Shown piece after piece: positions 34,566 to 47,779 of a stretch of 64,000 bases of DNA. Both the position numbers and the translations under genes were made by a program. Numbering within the stretch: position 1 is the stretch's first letter; each line of letters opens with the position of its first letter. Source of the DNA: Cadophora sp. MPI-SDFR-AT-0126 (lineage: Eukaryota; Ascomycota; Leotiomycetes; Helotiales; Ploettnerulaceae); NCBI GenBank assembly GCA_020747065.1, contig JAGMVK010000018.1:496001-560000 (forward strand), in the 5' to 3' direction. The notes beneath the pieces are model-generated. The model saw only the letters and a program-made list of their open reading frames with translations, was not told the origin of the DNA and did no database searches.

Positions 34566-35664
34566 ATGCAGCTTCCAGTTCTTGCGGTCTTCGCCTGCTT
34601 GGTTGCTTGGGTTGCAGCAGATGGACTCCGTAATGGCTATGAGCGTGTTTGGCTCTGGTATGCCTACCAGATTGATCTAACGCTCCCTGAGGCGGATCGT
34701 CAAATTGGCAAGAAATGCATCAAATGGGATTTCACAAACAAGATTTGCCCTCCGACATATCAACCGACTGGAAAGAAAGGTACTTTGAATATATACACAT
34801 TAGTCAATTACAGCGGCTTACACCAATTTCAGGAAAACCAGTTGGAAGCCCGCTCCCTAATACAGCTCTTTGTAAAGGGACGGCTCCCGGCGGATCATGT
34901 TACTTCTGGGAGTTCATGGGCCACATTGATGGGAAAAAATACGTTCCAAAAAACATGTGGCTCTTACCCACTACCGACACGACCGACGTCGAGCAGCAGA
35001 AGAATCTGAAGCCAGACGTCAAGGCAACCGCTCAATGGTTATCCGAACAACACGGGACTACGGATCTCGAAAAGTCCAACAATATTCCTAGAGCGACGAT
35101 ATATGCACCATGGAGAGGTCAGTACTTCAATTTCCTTCCCCGGATCAGTGCTTTCACGTCACGTCTTGGCTTTCTTGGTCGTTTGTCTACACAGTGCTAA
35201 AATATTGAATAGTGTATCAGGGAGTTGGTGAGGTCTACAATGATATGTTGACAGCTGTTGGTGCGCATTCAGCAGATACAATCTCCAAGCTGTCCGCAGA
35301 TCAGAAGACACAGTACAAGGATCAACTTGACGCGATCAAGCTGTCCCTGAAAAGTACCATCATTGAGCGAGAGATCGATCACTCCAAACACGTCTTCGAT
35401 GAAGGCACTGCGAAAGGCTTCGCGCTTGCAAAGCGTACTGAGGCAGGTTTCACTGGCGATATAGTGGATTGGGACGAGACGAGGAAGCTTCATACAGCTG
35501 ATGAGTTCAACAAGTTTTACAACGACTTCTACCACCTTGCGTTTGACGCTGGTCCACCTTCAAATGAAGCTGCGTTCAAGGCTTCCAAAGCAGCAAGAGA
35601 ACATTTGCAGGTATTGGATGATTTCAGGGCTGTACAGAGCGGTGCACTTGCTTGTGGTATTTGA
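34566..35664 (+). CDS. Secreted 316-aa protein of unknown fold, chitin cluster
   Basis: Three exons, 34566-34779, 34833-35117 and 35213-35664, give 316 aa. A signal peptide is evident (core VLAVFACLVAWVAA, residues 5-18). The mature part has few cysteines, with paired positions near K-K-C and K-I-C and at A-L-C and G-S-C, plus one near the C-terminus (A-C-G-I). The segment C-K-G-T-A-P-G-G-S-C-Y-F-W-E-F looks structured. The C-terminal half is helical and charged (K-L-S-A-D-Q-K-T-Q-Y-K-D). No sequence motif I know identifies an enzyme. It lies between the LysM-WSC-CBM18 gene and the chitinase, so a partner or inhibitor role in chitin metabolism is possible. That is inference from position. There is no membrane segment or GPI signal. 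Confidence 0.82.
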
Positions 35665-37328
35665 GAAGTCTTGAGCTTGTATTCTGGGCGTTTGAATAAG
35701 TGGAAGAATACTTGTGTAATAGCGATTGTTTAGCATCGGCATCATCCAATGCTTGAATCCATTATTTTAGAAGACAAATCCAGGAAGCCCATGTTTGTTG
35801 TGTTATGTCACGCAGCAGAACAAACTGCTACTTAAGAACAGAGATTTCCACAATGCGAAAGCTGAAAGTTATGTGACAGTGCTTTCAAGATGGTCTGCTA
35901 CAGCATAAGTGTATGATAACTACCTCCCGTTTCTGAGCTCCAGTAGTCGGTCTAGATCTGTCAAACAGCTCTACAAAATCGAATCCCAGCTCAAGGTCTT
36001 TGGGCTACCAAGGCTACTCACTGTCAGTCATTGTGGATATTTTCGATCTAGTCAATAAACGAGGTTCGGGAAAACTTTCCCGGCAAGATGCAAATAACAT
36101 GTCTTCGCTTCCCGGGGATGCATCTGATCTCCTGAGTTGTGCATAGAAAGTGCTACATCGATAGAAAATTTTCAGTTACTAGCCCATCAAACTAAAAAAA
36201 CATTGCCTGACCTGATACTTTAGAGTCGGGCATTGGCTTGATAGGGAAGGTCTGTGAAGCACGGAAATTCCCGAAAATAAACATGTGCCTCGGTTTCAAT
36301 TTTCAACAGAGTCTTGGCCCGAAGCTAAGGGATCAGATGGAATAAAGTTGCTGATCTTCAATCTCAAAAAATAAGCTTATATCTTGGCATGCGGCGAGGT
36401 TCAATTTGCAAAGGTACCATGCCAGGTCAGGTACTGTGGGTCGAAGTTTGGTAAACGGTTCGGTTCGGCCAAACTCGAAGACTGGTTCTGGTCATACCTC
36501 ACACCCTAATCCAGCTTTGCTTCCGCAACTACAGTAGTCTGGACCCTGATCTTTCCTTTCTTCGGGAGGCTGTTGTAGATTGATCATATTTTACTTATTA
36601 GCGTGCGGCAAAGCGTGAAAAGGGGGATGTCATGTGGCAAAGTGCCAGCATTGTGCACCGCCAACGCCAGGCATCAAATTAAGCTTCGCCTCACAGCCCG
36701 GTTCGGTCCGTGACATGAGCTCGTAACATTAAGCCGGTAAATCGCGCTCAGTCGCCGTGGGGTAATCTCAGATTCCCATCAACGCGGCGGCACAATAAAT
36801 GTCAAGTTCGGAGTGGGTCGATCGAGCTACAGGAGCTTACTTCTGCACCCAGGACCCTGCAAGCGAAAGTTTTTTTTTCAATCGACCGACATGGAACAAT
36901 CTCATCTCTGGACAAACTTCCTCATCCAGTATTCTCAACCCATCTCTGCCACCTTCGTGCATTAGTCTATTGCAAGTCCGACCGATCTGGACACTTAGAC
37001 TACCGGTACCTGCTTGATTTCTCCCTGGCACTGATCTTACGAACAAGCATATGGCATTGGACAGATGCTGTCAAGAACATCCCCTGAGAGTCCACCTTGG
37101 CAGACTCCAGTGCCATGCGGGACTTTCACAGCGGAAGGATGCAGGTACCCCTCGATACCGACAGACCAGGGGCAAGTAGAGCATGTTCGAACGTGATACC
37201 ACTCGGTAGCTTAGTCTGAAATGTAAGTCCAGTTCTGCGCTGTTTCTCTTCATCTGTTGTTTTTAGGTGTGCTGTGTCGTCCTCTTGGAAGCTTTGCTTG
37301 CCATCCTCTCTTTTTTGGTTCGACCATC
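35665..37328. other. 1.66 kb intergenic, chitinase upstream region
   Basis: No gene is supported. Frames at 36799-37017 (plus) and 36837-37046 (minus) mirror each other and lack motifs. A possible 5' UTR intron of the chitinase ends at TTTTTAG near 37263, with a GTAAGT near 37224. The region is long enough for regulated expression. Confidence 0.4.
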
Positions 37329-40300
37329 ATGCATTTCTTTGGCACGCAAAAGGTTCTTCGGGGGTGTCTTCTTGTTTTGTGTACGCGGGTGGCGGCTGGC
37401 CTTTCCAATGTCAACGAGGGATATCTGCTGGAGCCTAGAGACGAGCCCGCCGTGGACGTAGCTTTGAAGGCATTTGAAAATGCAAACGAGAGAACGCCAA
37501 CTTATCTTCTCGACGCATGTCCTTCATTATGTTCAAATTTCTCCTCGCCAGCGGAATGGTTCGTGTACTCCGATGCTGCTCGTCTAGGGCTCTGCAACAA
37601 GACGATGTTGTTTGAGTTCGCCGTGTCATACGATCTCGAGAGCAAGAATGACAAAACCGCGATTAGGGCATGCACCGCCGACTTTGGCATCAGTGCGCCC
37701 GTCAAGCAAGATCTGAGTATTGCTTCTGTTTGCACGACTCCGAATCATGCTCAGGTCGATATTCCCATCAAGATCTCCGTCAAAGGACCTGCTGGAAGTG
37801 CTTCTTCGGACATCCTTGCAGCTACATCACAGATCAGCAGCTACGTCTCGTCCCAGCCTATCTCCTGCGACAATAACACCATTTCTTTCGGCTCCTCTGG
37901 TAAATCTATTGTCGGCCTCTATTCCGGCAAAGAAGTCCACCAACAAGGCGTTACTGCCGAATTGCTCAATAGCTTTCAACAGTATGTCCAGAAGAATGGT
38001 GCTCCAGAGTCTTTGGTCATTCAGTTATGCAAAGCTGATGGGCGCGGATCTGACTACGCCATTGGGATTGTGGCCAGTTCGTCTGGGGACATTTCATTTG
38101 TGCAGAGTGCTGTCAAGGCCTGGAACGAGGGCGAATGCGTGACTGGTGTCAACGAAGTGGGCACATTGGCGCAGCTGAAGTTCAATGTTCCCGGCGTTGC
38201 TTCTGCAACAGTAAACGGTACAAGCAACAGTACCGAAATCGCCAAACGATCAGCGGATGCCAACACGTTCCGTGGTCGACTGGCTGTTCGAGCCGATTGT
38301 AGAACGACCAAAGTGCAAGCTGGCGATGGTTGTTATGCAGTGGCAGAAAGATGCGGGATTTCACAAACCGATCTCACGAAATACAACACCCGCACCAACT
38401 TCTGCAACACTCTGGCCGTCGACGAAATTGTGTGCTGCTCTTCAGGTACACTGCCTGATACCACCCCTCCTGCAAACTCAGATGGAACATGCCAAACACG
38501 CAGGATTGAAAAGGGGGACGAATGTAGTTCTCTTGCAGCAAAATGCGGCATCACCCCAGCACAATTCACAACATTCAACCCCGATTCGTCGCTCTGCTCA
38601 ACTTTGGCTCCAGGCGGGATTGTGTGCTGTGGCAAAGGCACTCTGCCAGATATCACACCGAAGCAAAACTCTGACGGGTCATGCTTTGTGTACCAAACCA
38701 AGAAGGACGACGATTGCTCGTTGCTTGCCGCTTCCAATGGTCTCAAGAAAGAGAAATTGGATGAGTTCAACAAGAACACGTGGGGCTGGAATGGCTGCTC
38801 GCAGGTACTTTTCATCGGCCTCAACATGTGTCTAAGTTCTGGCACGCCACCTATGCCTGCTCCAGTCACCAACGCAGTCTGCGGCCCTACAGTACCCGGA
38901 ACTCTCAAGCCATCTGCTGGTACCAACATAACTGAGATGAATCCGTGTCCCCTCAAGGTCTGCTGCAACATCTGGGGCCAATGTGGAACCACCTCCGACT
39001 TTTGTATTATTTCACCCTCAATAAGCGGCGCTCCTGGAACGGCAAAGAATGGCTCAAACGGCTGCATTGCTAATTGTGGCATGGATATCGTCTCCAGTAG
39101 TGCACCAGCGGAAAAGATCAAAGTCGCCTATTACGAAAGCTGGAATTGGAACAGAGAGTGCCTGCATATGCATGTAGACAGTGTCGACACAGATACCTAC
39201 ACACACATTCACTTTGCATTTGCAAATATCACGAGCGATTTCCAGATTGATGTCAGCGGTGCTCAAGACGAGTTCGATAGGTTCAAGGCAATGAGCGGTG
39301 TCAAGAGAATCATCTCGTTCGGTGGCTGGGCTTTCAGTACCGAGCCTGGAACTTTTAGGATATTGAGAGAGGCGACCAAGGCTGGCAACAGAGCTGCATT
39401 CATATCAAGCATACAGAACTTTGTTTCAAGCAACGGCCTCGATGGTGTTGATGTAGATTGGGAATACCCAGGCGCACCTGACATTCCCGGAGTTCCTCCC
39501 TCTGGCGATCCTGACGAGGGCAAGGACTACTATGATACCATGGTAGCACTCAAGTTGAAACTCGGCTCGGGCAAATCAGTATCTTTTGCAGCCCCGGCAT
39601 CATACTGGTATCTCAAAGCTTTCCCGATTGAGCTCATGGGTAAGGCTCTAGATTACATTGTCTACATGACCTATGATCTCCATGGACAATGGGATTATGG
39701 CAATAAGTGGACATCACCAGGTTGTGCAGATGGCAATTGTCTGCGTTCGCATGTGAACCTCACGGAGACGATCAACTCGCTGGCTATGATTACCAAGGCC
39801 GGTGTGCCCTCAAACAAGGTTGTTGTTGGCGTTGCCAGCTATGGTCGGTCGTTCAAGATGGCACAGTAAGTATTGAGTAAACCCCATCAGTTCATCTTTT
39901 GATTGCTGCAAGCATCCTCGAAATAGCAATGCTGACTCCAACGTTACCTTAGAGCCGGATGCACTGGCCCATCATGTCTCTTCACTGGAAGTCCCCTTGT
40001 GTCCAATGCTGCCAAAGGTGAATGTACAGACACAGCGGGCTACATTTCCAACGCCGAAATCGCAGATATCATCGACGCCGGCGGAGTCACGCAATATCGG
40101 GTTGAAGACTCTGACATTCTTGTCTACGGTGGCGGCACAGAATGGGTAGCATATATGACAGACAAAACCAAATCTGGACGAGAAGCGCTATATGCCAAGT
40201 ACAACTTCGCAGGGACCACTGACTGGGCTGTTGATTTGCAAGCGTATACCGCCGATGAAGACAGTTCTTTGGATGAGGATGATCCTAATTATGGCAAGTA

Positions 40301-41700
40301 CGAAGAGATTGTCAGGATTCATGACAAGACACAATGCTCTTCTAAGTACACATCGTTGGACCAGCTCGAGAAAGATGCTGATAAGATCCCTGCGGACTGT
40401 ATGGCTTCGTATCTCGTGGCTGTTGAGGCTGCTATGCTTGACAGCGCTCTGAACTCATACGATGGCCTCATTAAGGGAGGGTACGACAAGAAATTTGCCG
40501 TCTATGAAAGAGTCACGAAAGCACAGATTCCACTGCAAATCTACAAATACAGTACGTGCCTCATTCCGCTTCTTTTTTTGGGCAGCATTCACGATCTGCC
40601 ACAGAGATCCCCAAACCTTTCTCACATACAGAATTGATGTACTGACTGTCCGATTTCTAGTGGGCGGCGCGCAAAAAACTGGTTTCTTTGAGTGCACAGA
40701 GACCAAGAACCAATGCTGTATGAAAGACTGTTCATCAGCATACGGCTGCGGTGCCTGCGTCGCCGGATCATCCTGCCAGTCCGGAAAGGTTCAAGTCAAA
40801 GTTGACTGTCCAACCACGCTCGCTTACGACTACATCCCAACTTTCGATGTCCAGCCAGTCATCACGTACAAACTCCTCAACGAAGATGGCTTTTACAAGG
40901 ACATCTCCGACAAGTACGGTATCGATAAGAGTTGGATCAAATTCGGTGATCGCACTGTTTCGATTCAAAATGGGTGTCAGTACTCCGGTAAAGATGTGAA
41001 TGATTGTATCAAGAAGACGAGTCATTTTTGGTAGTAAGTAACCTGCCGATAGGCAAAAACTCTCACTCCGCGACATATACAAGACTGACACCATCTTAAT
41101 AGCAACTATCCGCTCCCCGCCGACAAAATCGAAGTCCCCAACCCTAAAGACGTGATTGGCAAGAAGTACACCGAACTTCGCAGCCTCAAGACACGCATGG
41201 AATCCGAAAACAAAGACGCCGACAATTACGGCATCTCCCGTACCGACATCGTCGATTCCGGTTCCCTTCCTTCTCTCATGCTCCAATATGCCATCACGAA
41301 CATGAACAAGATCATCGAAACCGCCAACGAGATCCTTGAGGCCGAGCGCAAAGAAATGATTTTGGGTTTCATCACCGCCTTCTTGATGTTCATCCCGATC
41401 GCAGGCGAGGTTGTCGGTGCCGCGGGAGGTACCCTGCTGCGTACGCTCATCAATGTTGCCGGTGAGCTTGGGAATGTTGCGGTGGGGATTTACGAGGTGG
41501 TTGATGATCCAAAGAATGCGCTTATAACGATTTTCGGGATGTTGCTCGGGGGCGTGAGTTTGAGGCCGTTCAAGGAGATTGCGGAGGTGAGAAGGGGGAT
41601 GAAGAGTGGGGATGCGGAGAAGTTGGGCCCGATCAAGAAGGATTTGGATAGGATAGATGTGTTGAAAGGGAAGGGGAAGGGGTCGACGTGTTCGAAGTAG
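37329..41700 (+). CDS. Subgroup C GH18 chitinase (killer-toxin-like) with LysM and CBM18
   Basis: Four exons, 37329-39865, 39953-40551, 40661-41033 and 41103-41700, give 1368 aa. There is a signal peptide at about 1-23. An N-terminal region of about 300 residues has no assigned domain. Three LysM-like repeats start near residues 322, 386 and 450, each ending in a C-C/M-C stretch. A CBM18 covers about 515-585. The GH18 barrel begins near 595 (K-V-A-Y-Y-E-S-W-N). The catalytic motif D-G-V-D-V-D-W-E has Glu 712 as proton donor; S-F-G-G-W is the usual substrate strand and M-T-Y-D-L-H-G-Q-W a later one. After the barrel comes a long C-terminal region with a G-rich hydrophobic stretch typical of these killer-toxin alpha-subunit-like chitinases. 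The enzyme cleaves chitin and is secreted. Fungal relatives are linked to hyphal interaction and mycoparasitism. The catalytic residues look intact. LysM proteins are often encoded beside such chitinases, as here. Confidence 0.93.
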
Positions 41701-42506
41701 GACGATGTGGAAAAGAATTAGCAAGATCACATATAGGAAGGTGTTCCTAACGAATCCAGATTCCATTTGTAGAGGCACTACATGTCAACATTGTGTCAGC
41801 TTCAATAGTTAAATTAAATTAGGTTGTAGACATGAAAACCAAAGATTCAAGAACAGATTGCAGGTCCATCTCAATTCCGCTACATACTCCACAAATGATC
41901 TGAACGACACATGATGTTGACACTCGGCAAATCATGCACTCGCTAACTACCTTCGAAATAATATGCAGGCTTAAGCTACGTGACTTGGGCAAAGCTCTTG
42001 CTCTAGAAATTTAATGCCAAACAATTCTGGTGTTACAGAGCACTTCAGTCCAAAATTTGACTTCACGACCTTTGGGCACAGCAAACGTCCCTAGAGCCTG
42101 CTCCAATCATGCGACGCTACTTACACAGGCTTCTCCCGCTGTGAGTTCCTGTAAGTTTGGCGGCTAGCATGTCTTGTTTAGCGAGTAGAACCCTGTATTA
42201 CAGGGGGCTACGAGCCCTTTGCCCTGCAACCTCCAGATGTTCAACGCTAATTTTCCTGCGCTGACGTAATTCCACACGCCAAAGCTATGAAAACCTCCCC
42301 GCTGCTCCATCCTGTTGATTATTCTTTACAACTCATGTTCCACGCTCGCTTACCAAACAAAACATTTGCATTCACCTATTTTTAAGAATTCCCACTTGAG
42401 TCAGGCCAATTTCCTTCCGACGTCAGAAATTCAAATCGAAACAAAAAGCCTCACAATCTCTCAATCTCACCTTACCATACCCCATCTTTGAAAAACCACA
42501 CTCAAA
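41701..42506. other. Intergenic spacer
   Basis: 806 bases between the chitinase stop and the 2EXR gene. No coding frame is supported. The stretch 42290-42506 is pyrimidine/A-rich and looks like a 5' UTR for the next gene. Confidence 0.4.
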
Positions 42507-43217
42507 ATGTCAACATTCCACCCCTTCCCCCTCCTAACCCCCGAACTCCGCACCCAGATCTTCCGCCTCGCAACCACCCCCGACCGCACAATCCGCATCA
42601 AAGAGAGCTCCTCCGGCCACGGAGTCTACTCGCCCACCCCACCACCACCCATCACACGCGTGAACCGCGAAGCGCGCCAGCACAGCGCCTACAAGCGCAG
42701 CTTCACCAGCCCAAGTGGTCGATATGTCTGGGTGGATTTCACACACGATACTATCCACGTGCGCAGTATCGTGTTTTGGAATCTGGAGAGCCTCCCACTT
42801 GCTGATATTCGGCATCTGAGAATTGAGCTTATCGATGAGCGCGGGGAAGAGGTGATAGAAGATTGGTGGCATCACCACCTCCCTCTGCTCCCCAAATTCA
42901 CCTCTCTGCAAAGCGTCGACTTGCTCGTGCCGCGAGAACTGCGGTACTACGCGCCGCAGTACATCGAAGATGCCTACTTTGGGGAGAAGTGTGCAAGGGA
43001 GAATGTGAGGATTGTGAGGATGGGGAGTGGGGAGTGGATTGATGGCGAGACGGCGGGGGTGTATGCGGATTGGGTGGAGAGTTTTGGGGGGAGGGAGGAG
43101 GAGGGGATGACGAGGGTGGTGGACTGGGATGTTGATGGGGAGACGAGGAGGGAGAGGATGGAGGATGTCAGGGCGTTGGAGATGCCGAGGCCGAGGGTGA
43201 GGTTGGATTATCCGTAG
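42507..43217 (+). CDS. 2EXR-domain protein
   Basis: Intronless, 236 aa. The first 100 residues fit the fungal 2EXR module, an F-box-like region: F-H-P-F-P-L-L-T-P-E-L-R-x-Q-I-F at the start, then I-T-R-V-N-R-E-A-R and later V-W-V-D-F-T-H-D-T-I. These proteins are numerous in filamentous fungi; by analogy with F-box proteins they may bind a partner, but no biochemical role is established. The second half shifts sharply in base use, to G- and A-rich codons (about 43000-43200), giving a Glu/Arg/Gly-rich tail. This composition produces a long antisense frame that I reject. ATG 42507 has a good A-rich context. There is no targeting signal. Confidence 0.85.
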   Translation: MSTFHPFPLLTPELRTQIFRLATTPDRTIRIKESSSGHGVYSPTPPPPITRVNREARQHSAYKRSFTSPSGRYVWVDFTHDTIHVRSIVFWNLESLPLADIRHLRIELIDERGEEVIEDWWHHHLPLLPKFTSLQSVDLLVPRELRYYAPQYIEDAYFGEKCARENVRIVRMGSGEWIDGETAGVYADWVESFGGREEEGMTRVVDWDVDGETRRERMEDVRALEMPRPRVRLDYP

Positions 43218-45246
43218 ATTTGTAGGGTTGGGATGGTGAGGTGAGGACGGGAGGCAGTGTGAAAGAGACTGAGAGGCTATTGGAGGAAGGTCGACATTTG
43301 AGCTCTGATTATGAGTAGACATCAAGCCACCCTTCCGCGCATGAAAAAAAACGGAGCAATGACCATATCGCCATCTCATATCTCAAAATTCACAACACTC
43401 AACCAGGCAACAGCTTGTTCTGCCAGAGTGAGCCGGTTCTCGCCTCACAACTTAGCAAATAATGAAAGTGGTACGAAAAGCGGTACTATATTTATTCCTC
43501 GCACTCTCTCCCATTAATTCATCATATTTCATCTCATACTCTACAGTACATTTCAACAAACCGAAGAGCACGCCAGCGTTCTTCATCTTCACCATCAACT
43601 TCACCATCGCCATCACCAGCCGAAACAGTAAACTCTACCAAGCCAACCCAACCAAAGCTAACCAATCTTCGTGATGCGCCTCTAGAAGGAATGTTCTTTC
43701 CTTCTAGAACACACCCAGATTTTGCAATCCTTGGGACCGATCTTGTTGACTTCTCGCTTATGGAAGCCAGCCATCCCACCAGCCAGACCCAATAGGAGGT
43801 ACCAGTGGAACAACGAATAGACTGGACCAATGCGTCTCAAGACGAAGCTTAGCTTCGAAAACGCGCGATACTCACCTACCTACGAAGAAAGAAGAGACTT
43901 CCTAGGCACAGCGAATAGGAAGAAGCAAAATCTAATGAGTGAGACAATAAATAAGTAAACAACAATGCCAGCTTTGTCACGCGTCACCCCCACTCGGCTC
44001 AACAAATCAAATCGGCATCGGCTTGGGTTGAGAAGATACAGCCATGATGCTGTCGGCGCTAGGTCGAAGAAGGCGGTCAGTAGATGCCAGGCTGTCAGAC
44101 ATTGTCTGAGGCGACTACATTTCAACGGGACGGGAAGAGGCGAGGATTTGGCTTTCGTTCCCGCATCTCGGAAGGTTGTGGGTGGGTATCAGGAGTCCAC
44201 GTTTTCCACTTCACGTTGAAGGTGGGGTGGAGAAGAGGGAATGTCTTAGTTCTTGCTTGGTCGCATCCCGTCCCGACTGCTTGGGATTGACATTGACATT
44301 GTTGATGATCTGCAATTGCGGTTGGCGATGTTTGTGATGGTGGCTGTGGTTGTGGAGGGGTGGTGAAGGAGGTGGGGTAAAAGTTAAAATTGGCTGAGGC
44401 GAGTGAGGTGAGGTGAGACGGACTTCCCCACGCCTGGCTAACTACCAATGACCATTGTTTATTTGTTTACATGAGTTAGGTTGAGGGAGAGACATTCATT
44501 CTTGCTTGCTTGCTTCCTTGACAGCGATCTTCGAACACGCTACTAGATACCTTGGCTGATCAGATTTGAGATCGCATTTGTACGCGTGTTGATATCCATC
44601 ATTGTGATTTGGCCACGGCTGGTACGGAATCTACAATGGTGATTTAACTAGGTTCTGGAGATGGGAGTGAGTGGGACAAAGAGTCGGTGAGCGATGCGAT
44701 GCCGCGTCTCCATAGTGACAAGCGCCTACATGAAGGATGTGATATCGTGACTTGCGCTGCATGTATGCATGCATGAGATAACATATCTTATCGGTACATA
44801 GACAAAACGCGTGAAGGGAAGGGAAAGTGAGATAGATAGGATTATGGTATTGTTGCATGCGGTGCGGGGAGATGATGACGAATTTCAAGCAATGGATACA
44901 GTACTGTATGTACGTAGAAAATCAGGCCATTTGATGTAGATCTTACTTACTAGGTAGGTAGGTACTATACATTGACTTTTTTAGGATCGAGATGGTGTCA
45001 CTTGTAAGCAAGTTGATTATGTACCTGGTACTTACTGACACCCACGGAGGTATTCCGGGGATTTGAAGGGGCCTGGCCAGTCAGTAGTCACAAAGAAATT
45101 TGAGTGATGAGTGATGAATGATGAGAAATTCCCCGGAGATATATTGTATTGCATGGCCTCATCGATAGGCAATACAGTAGGGATTGAAGATGACTGAGAC
45201 TGAGCATCTTGGCTGCACTGGTTGCTGCTATTATCGGGAAATCGAA

Positions 45247-45262
45247 GATAAGATAAGATAAG
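45247..45262 (+). repeat. Tandem GATAA repeat (GATA-factor-like sites)
   Basis: Three consecutive GATAA units, containing overlapping A-GATAA-G matches to the consensus of fungal GATA factors. Location in the gene-free stretch, about 3.6 kb upstream of the gene at 48902. Use is unproven; it may be a simple repeat. Confidence 0.35.
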
Positions 45263-47754
45263 CTAGATGTGAAGGAATAGAGACTTTTGAAAGGACGAAT
45301 GAAATATCGTGAGGAGAAAATCTCCGCGAGGGAAATTTTTCATTTTATCCAGACGGGAGTAGAGAATAGCAGTAGGAAAACACGCACGAAGAGAAGCACA
45401 GGAAATGATAGAGGACAGGAAAAGACGGGGAAGCACCTCTCGCTTCTCGGTATCGGATTAAGTGTCTCTTTCGGGCCGTTTAAGTGGCGGTGCGATGCCC
45501 GTGCCCGGTTTCTGGCTCCTTTTCGGCTCGTTCTCCGCTCGGCTCCAAACTTCTAAGAAAAGTACATGTCACGATGGTGCCATATTTACCTCTCATCAGG
45601 TCCATGCGTTTTCTTCAGTTTAGATCAGATCAATGACGTCTTTACGGTATAGGCGCTTAATTGTCGTTTTATCGGATATGTTGGGTGGATGTACGGAGGT
45701 ATGGGTGGATATTTCGGAAGAGAGAAGGGGATGGGAAATGCGATTTAGCGAATCGCATTGTTCGTTGTTGAGTTTGTACGGAAGCCGAGGCGGAGAGAGG
45801 TGAGGTGTAAGTTTGGTAGCGAAGAGGGTTGGGTGGGGATTGGGTCCATGTATGTCAGTCAGTCAAGACAGAAAAACTTGGAAAGGACTTCTTATTGCAT
45901 GTAGCATTGATGGATTTCGGCTAGGAAGAGAAGAGAAGTTTGGTAACGAAGCGGCGATACTTCTTTTTTCAATTTTTGAAATGTGCGATTGCTTGCAGCA
46001 GTGTAGAGAGCCCATCGGTTCTTTTTGAAATGCGGAGATGCAGATGAGGTTGAGTTTGGAAGGTGGGGTTGGGATTGGGATTGGACAGACAAGGAACATG
46101 ATGTGAGAGGAGGGGAAGCTGGTTTGATAGCTTGACAGATTATCTATCTACCTGCAGTACAGCGGGAAGGCAAGTACAGCGTGGTGTAACTCACTGGCGT
46201 ACAATTGAGTTTCGCAAGATCTTGAGTTTGGACTTGTCAGTACTACAGGCTGCAGCTTTAGGAAGATTTGCAGGTATATACTTTTCTGCTTCATTGGTGC
46301 ATTTTGTAGTTTACCTCTGGGCTCGCCTGCACTCGATGCATCCAGCCCCCCTGAAGCGTTCAGGAGTGTACTTATTTTGACATTTGACACCTCGCTATTA
46401 CCAGTATGCAATGTTGCGACTCTATTGGTGAGCATGAAGACGCACAAGCTTAAGCTTATCCTCCTCGTTTCGACCAGACCATTCCATCGGCCTCGCCGAA
46501 TGCGGCTGGTGGCGCGAGGGGTTGAAAGCGAGAATGGCCGAATAAGGTGGATGCGCCGGTGGGGACGAATTGGAGTGGAATGGTGATGGGGATCACTACG
46601 TCAGTGCCCACCGAGGGATGGGCTGGATAGAGAATGAGAGCCGCGAGGCAAGGAGATAAAAATGGACCCTTGGAGATCGTTGAAGTCTGTGGACAGGACT
46701 GTGAAAGTTGGCTCGGGTACGGATAGTGAACGAATCTGGATTTGATGATGAGAACGTGGCAGCTCGGAAGCTGGGAAAGTTGGAGGGAGAAGCAACCCAA
46801 CCTTGGAAGTTCCCCGGGTGTATATTGAGATGGCCTTGTCTATAAAGATCGGTCCGTAGCACATTGCGCTGGCGGTTTTGAAATACTGTATGGAGTTGAG
46901 GGATAAATGGTGGGGTTCTCAAGGTTACATTCATCATTTGTTCGTGACGTGATGGCCCGCTGACGCCCTGGAAATAAGCGAGGAATGGCAGGCTCTCGGA
47001 CGGACGAATGATGCTATTCGTAAAACTTGACTTGACGACGCACTGAAACGAGGTTATTGGAAACCTTACGTCAATCAATCTGGGAATTGGCCGACTATCA
47101 GTCAATTGATCGATCGTGATCGTGATCGCGTCCAGTAGAGTAAATGCGAGGAAAGTAATAAAGTGCACGGAATTGCCTCCTACAATTGACATGACAACTT
47201 TACTCATTCTGCAACCCTTCGGTCGTCAAAGGAGATTTATTTGTTGGCATTTTGACCATTTCGAGACATTTGTCAAGCCTTGTCGCTAATACAGTATTGA
47301 AGAATCCTACGAGGCTGGAAGAGAACGCCATTCCAGCGCGCGGCACCGCCAACGAGATACGCGATTGACTGCACTGCACTGCTCAGCTGAGGGGACCACG
47401 CTTGGCTGACCTGACCGCCGCTGTGTGCACAGCTATCATATGCCTCTTTCTGCATGTGTATCTGCATCTGAATCTGCAGTCATTGTTTTACGAGGCCGAG
47501 AGGACGAACGAGCGAGTGAACGAACGAACGAGGCAGGTGGGGTTGATTTTGGTATCCTCGTAGGGTAGACGCATGCATTGAAGGAACGCCATCGAACACC
47601 GCCAACAGCTGATAAACATATTGAATTGAAGGGGAAGTTTTAGGTTAATTTTGCTGTAAGTGAGACCATCCTGCTTATTTGCCATTTATGTATTGTCTAC
47701 CCGAAGCCTCCGTTTGAATTTATTCGGTTACCGTGCTCGTTTCTTTTTGACTGT

Positions 47755-47779
47755 TTGATTGATTTGATTTGATTTGATT
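47755..47779 (+). repeat. GATTT simple repeat
   Basis: About five units of GATTT, one of them short, in the gene-free region. It is a low-complexity tract; no role is inferred. Confidence 0.6.

Noticed and set aside
40768..41778. 336-codon minus frame over the 3' part of the chitinase gene
   Set aside because: It is antisense to two chitinase exons and an intron, has no ATG-led motif, and the plus strand is clearly coding there.
42534..43379. 281-codon minus frame opposite the 2EXR gene
   Set aside because: Pro/His-rich translation produced by the G-rich codons on the plus strand; no domain.
46596..47207. 203-codon minus frame starting with ATG in the gene-free stretch
   Set aside because: No motif or signal peptide, ordinary random-looking composition. 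A frame of this length is not rare by chance in 64 kb on six frames.
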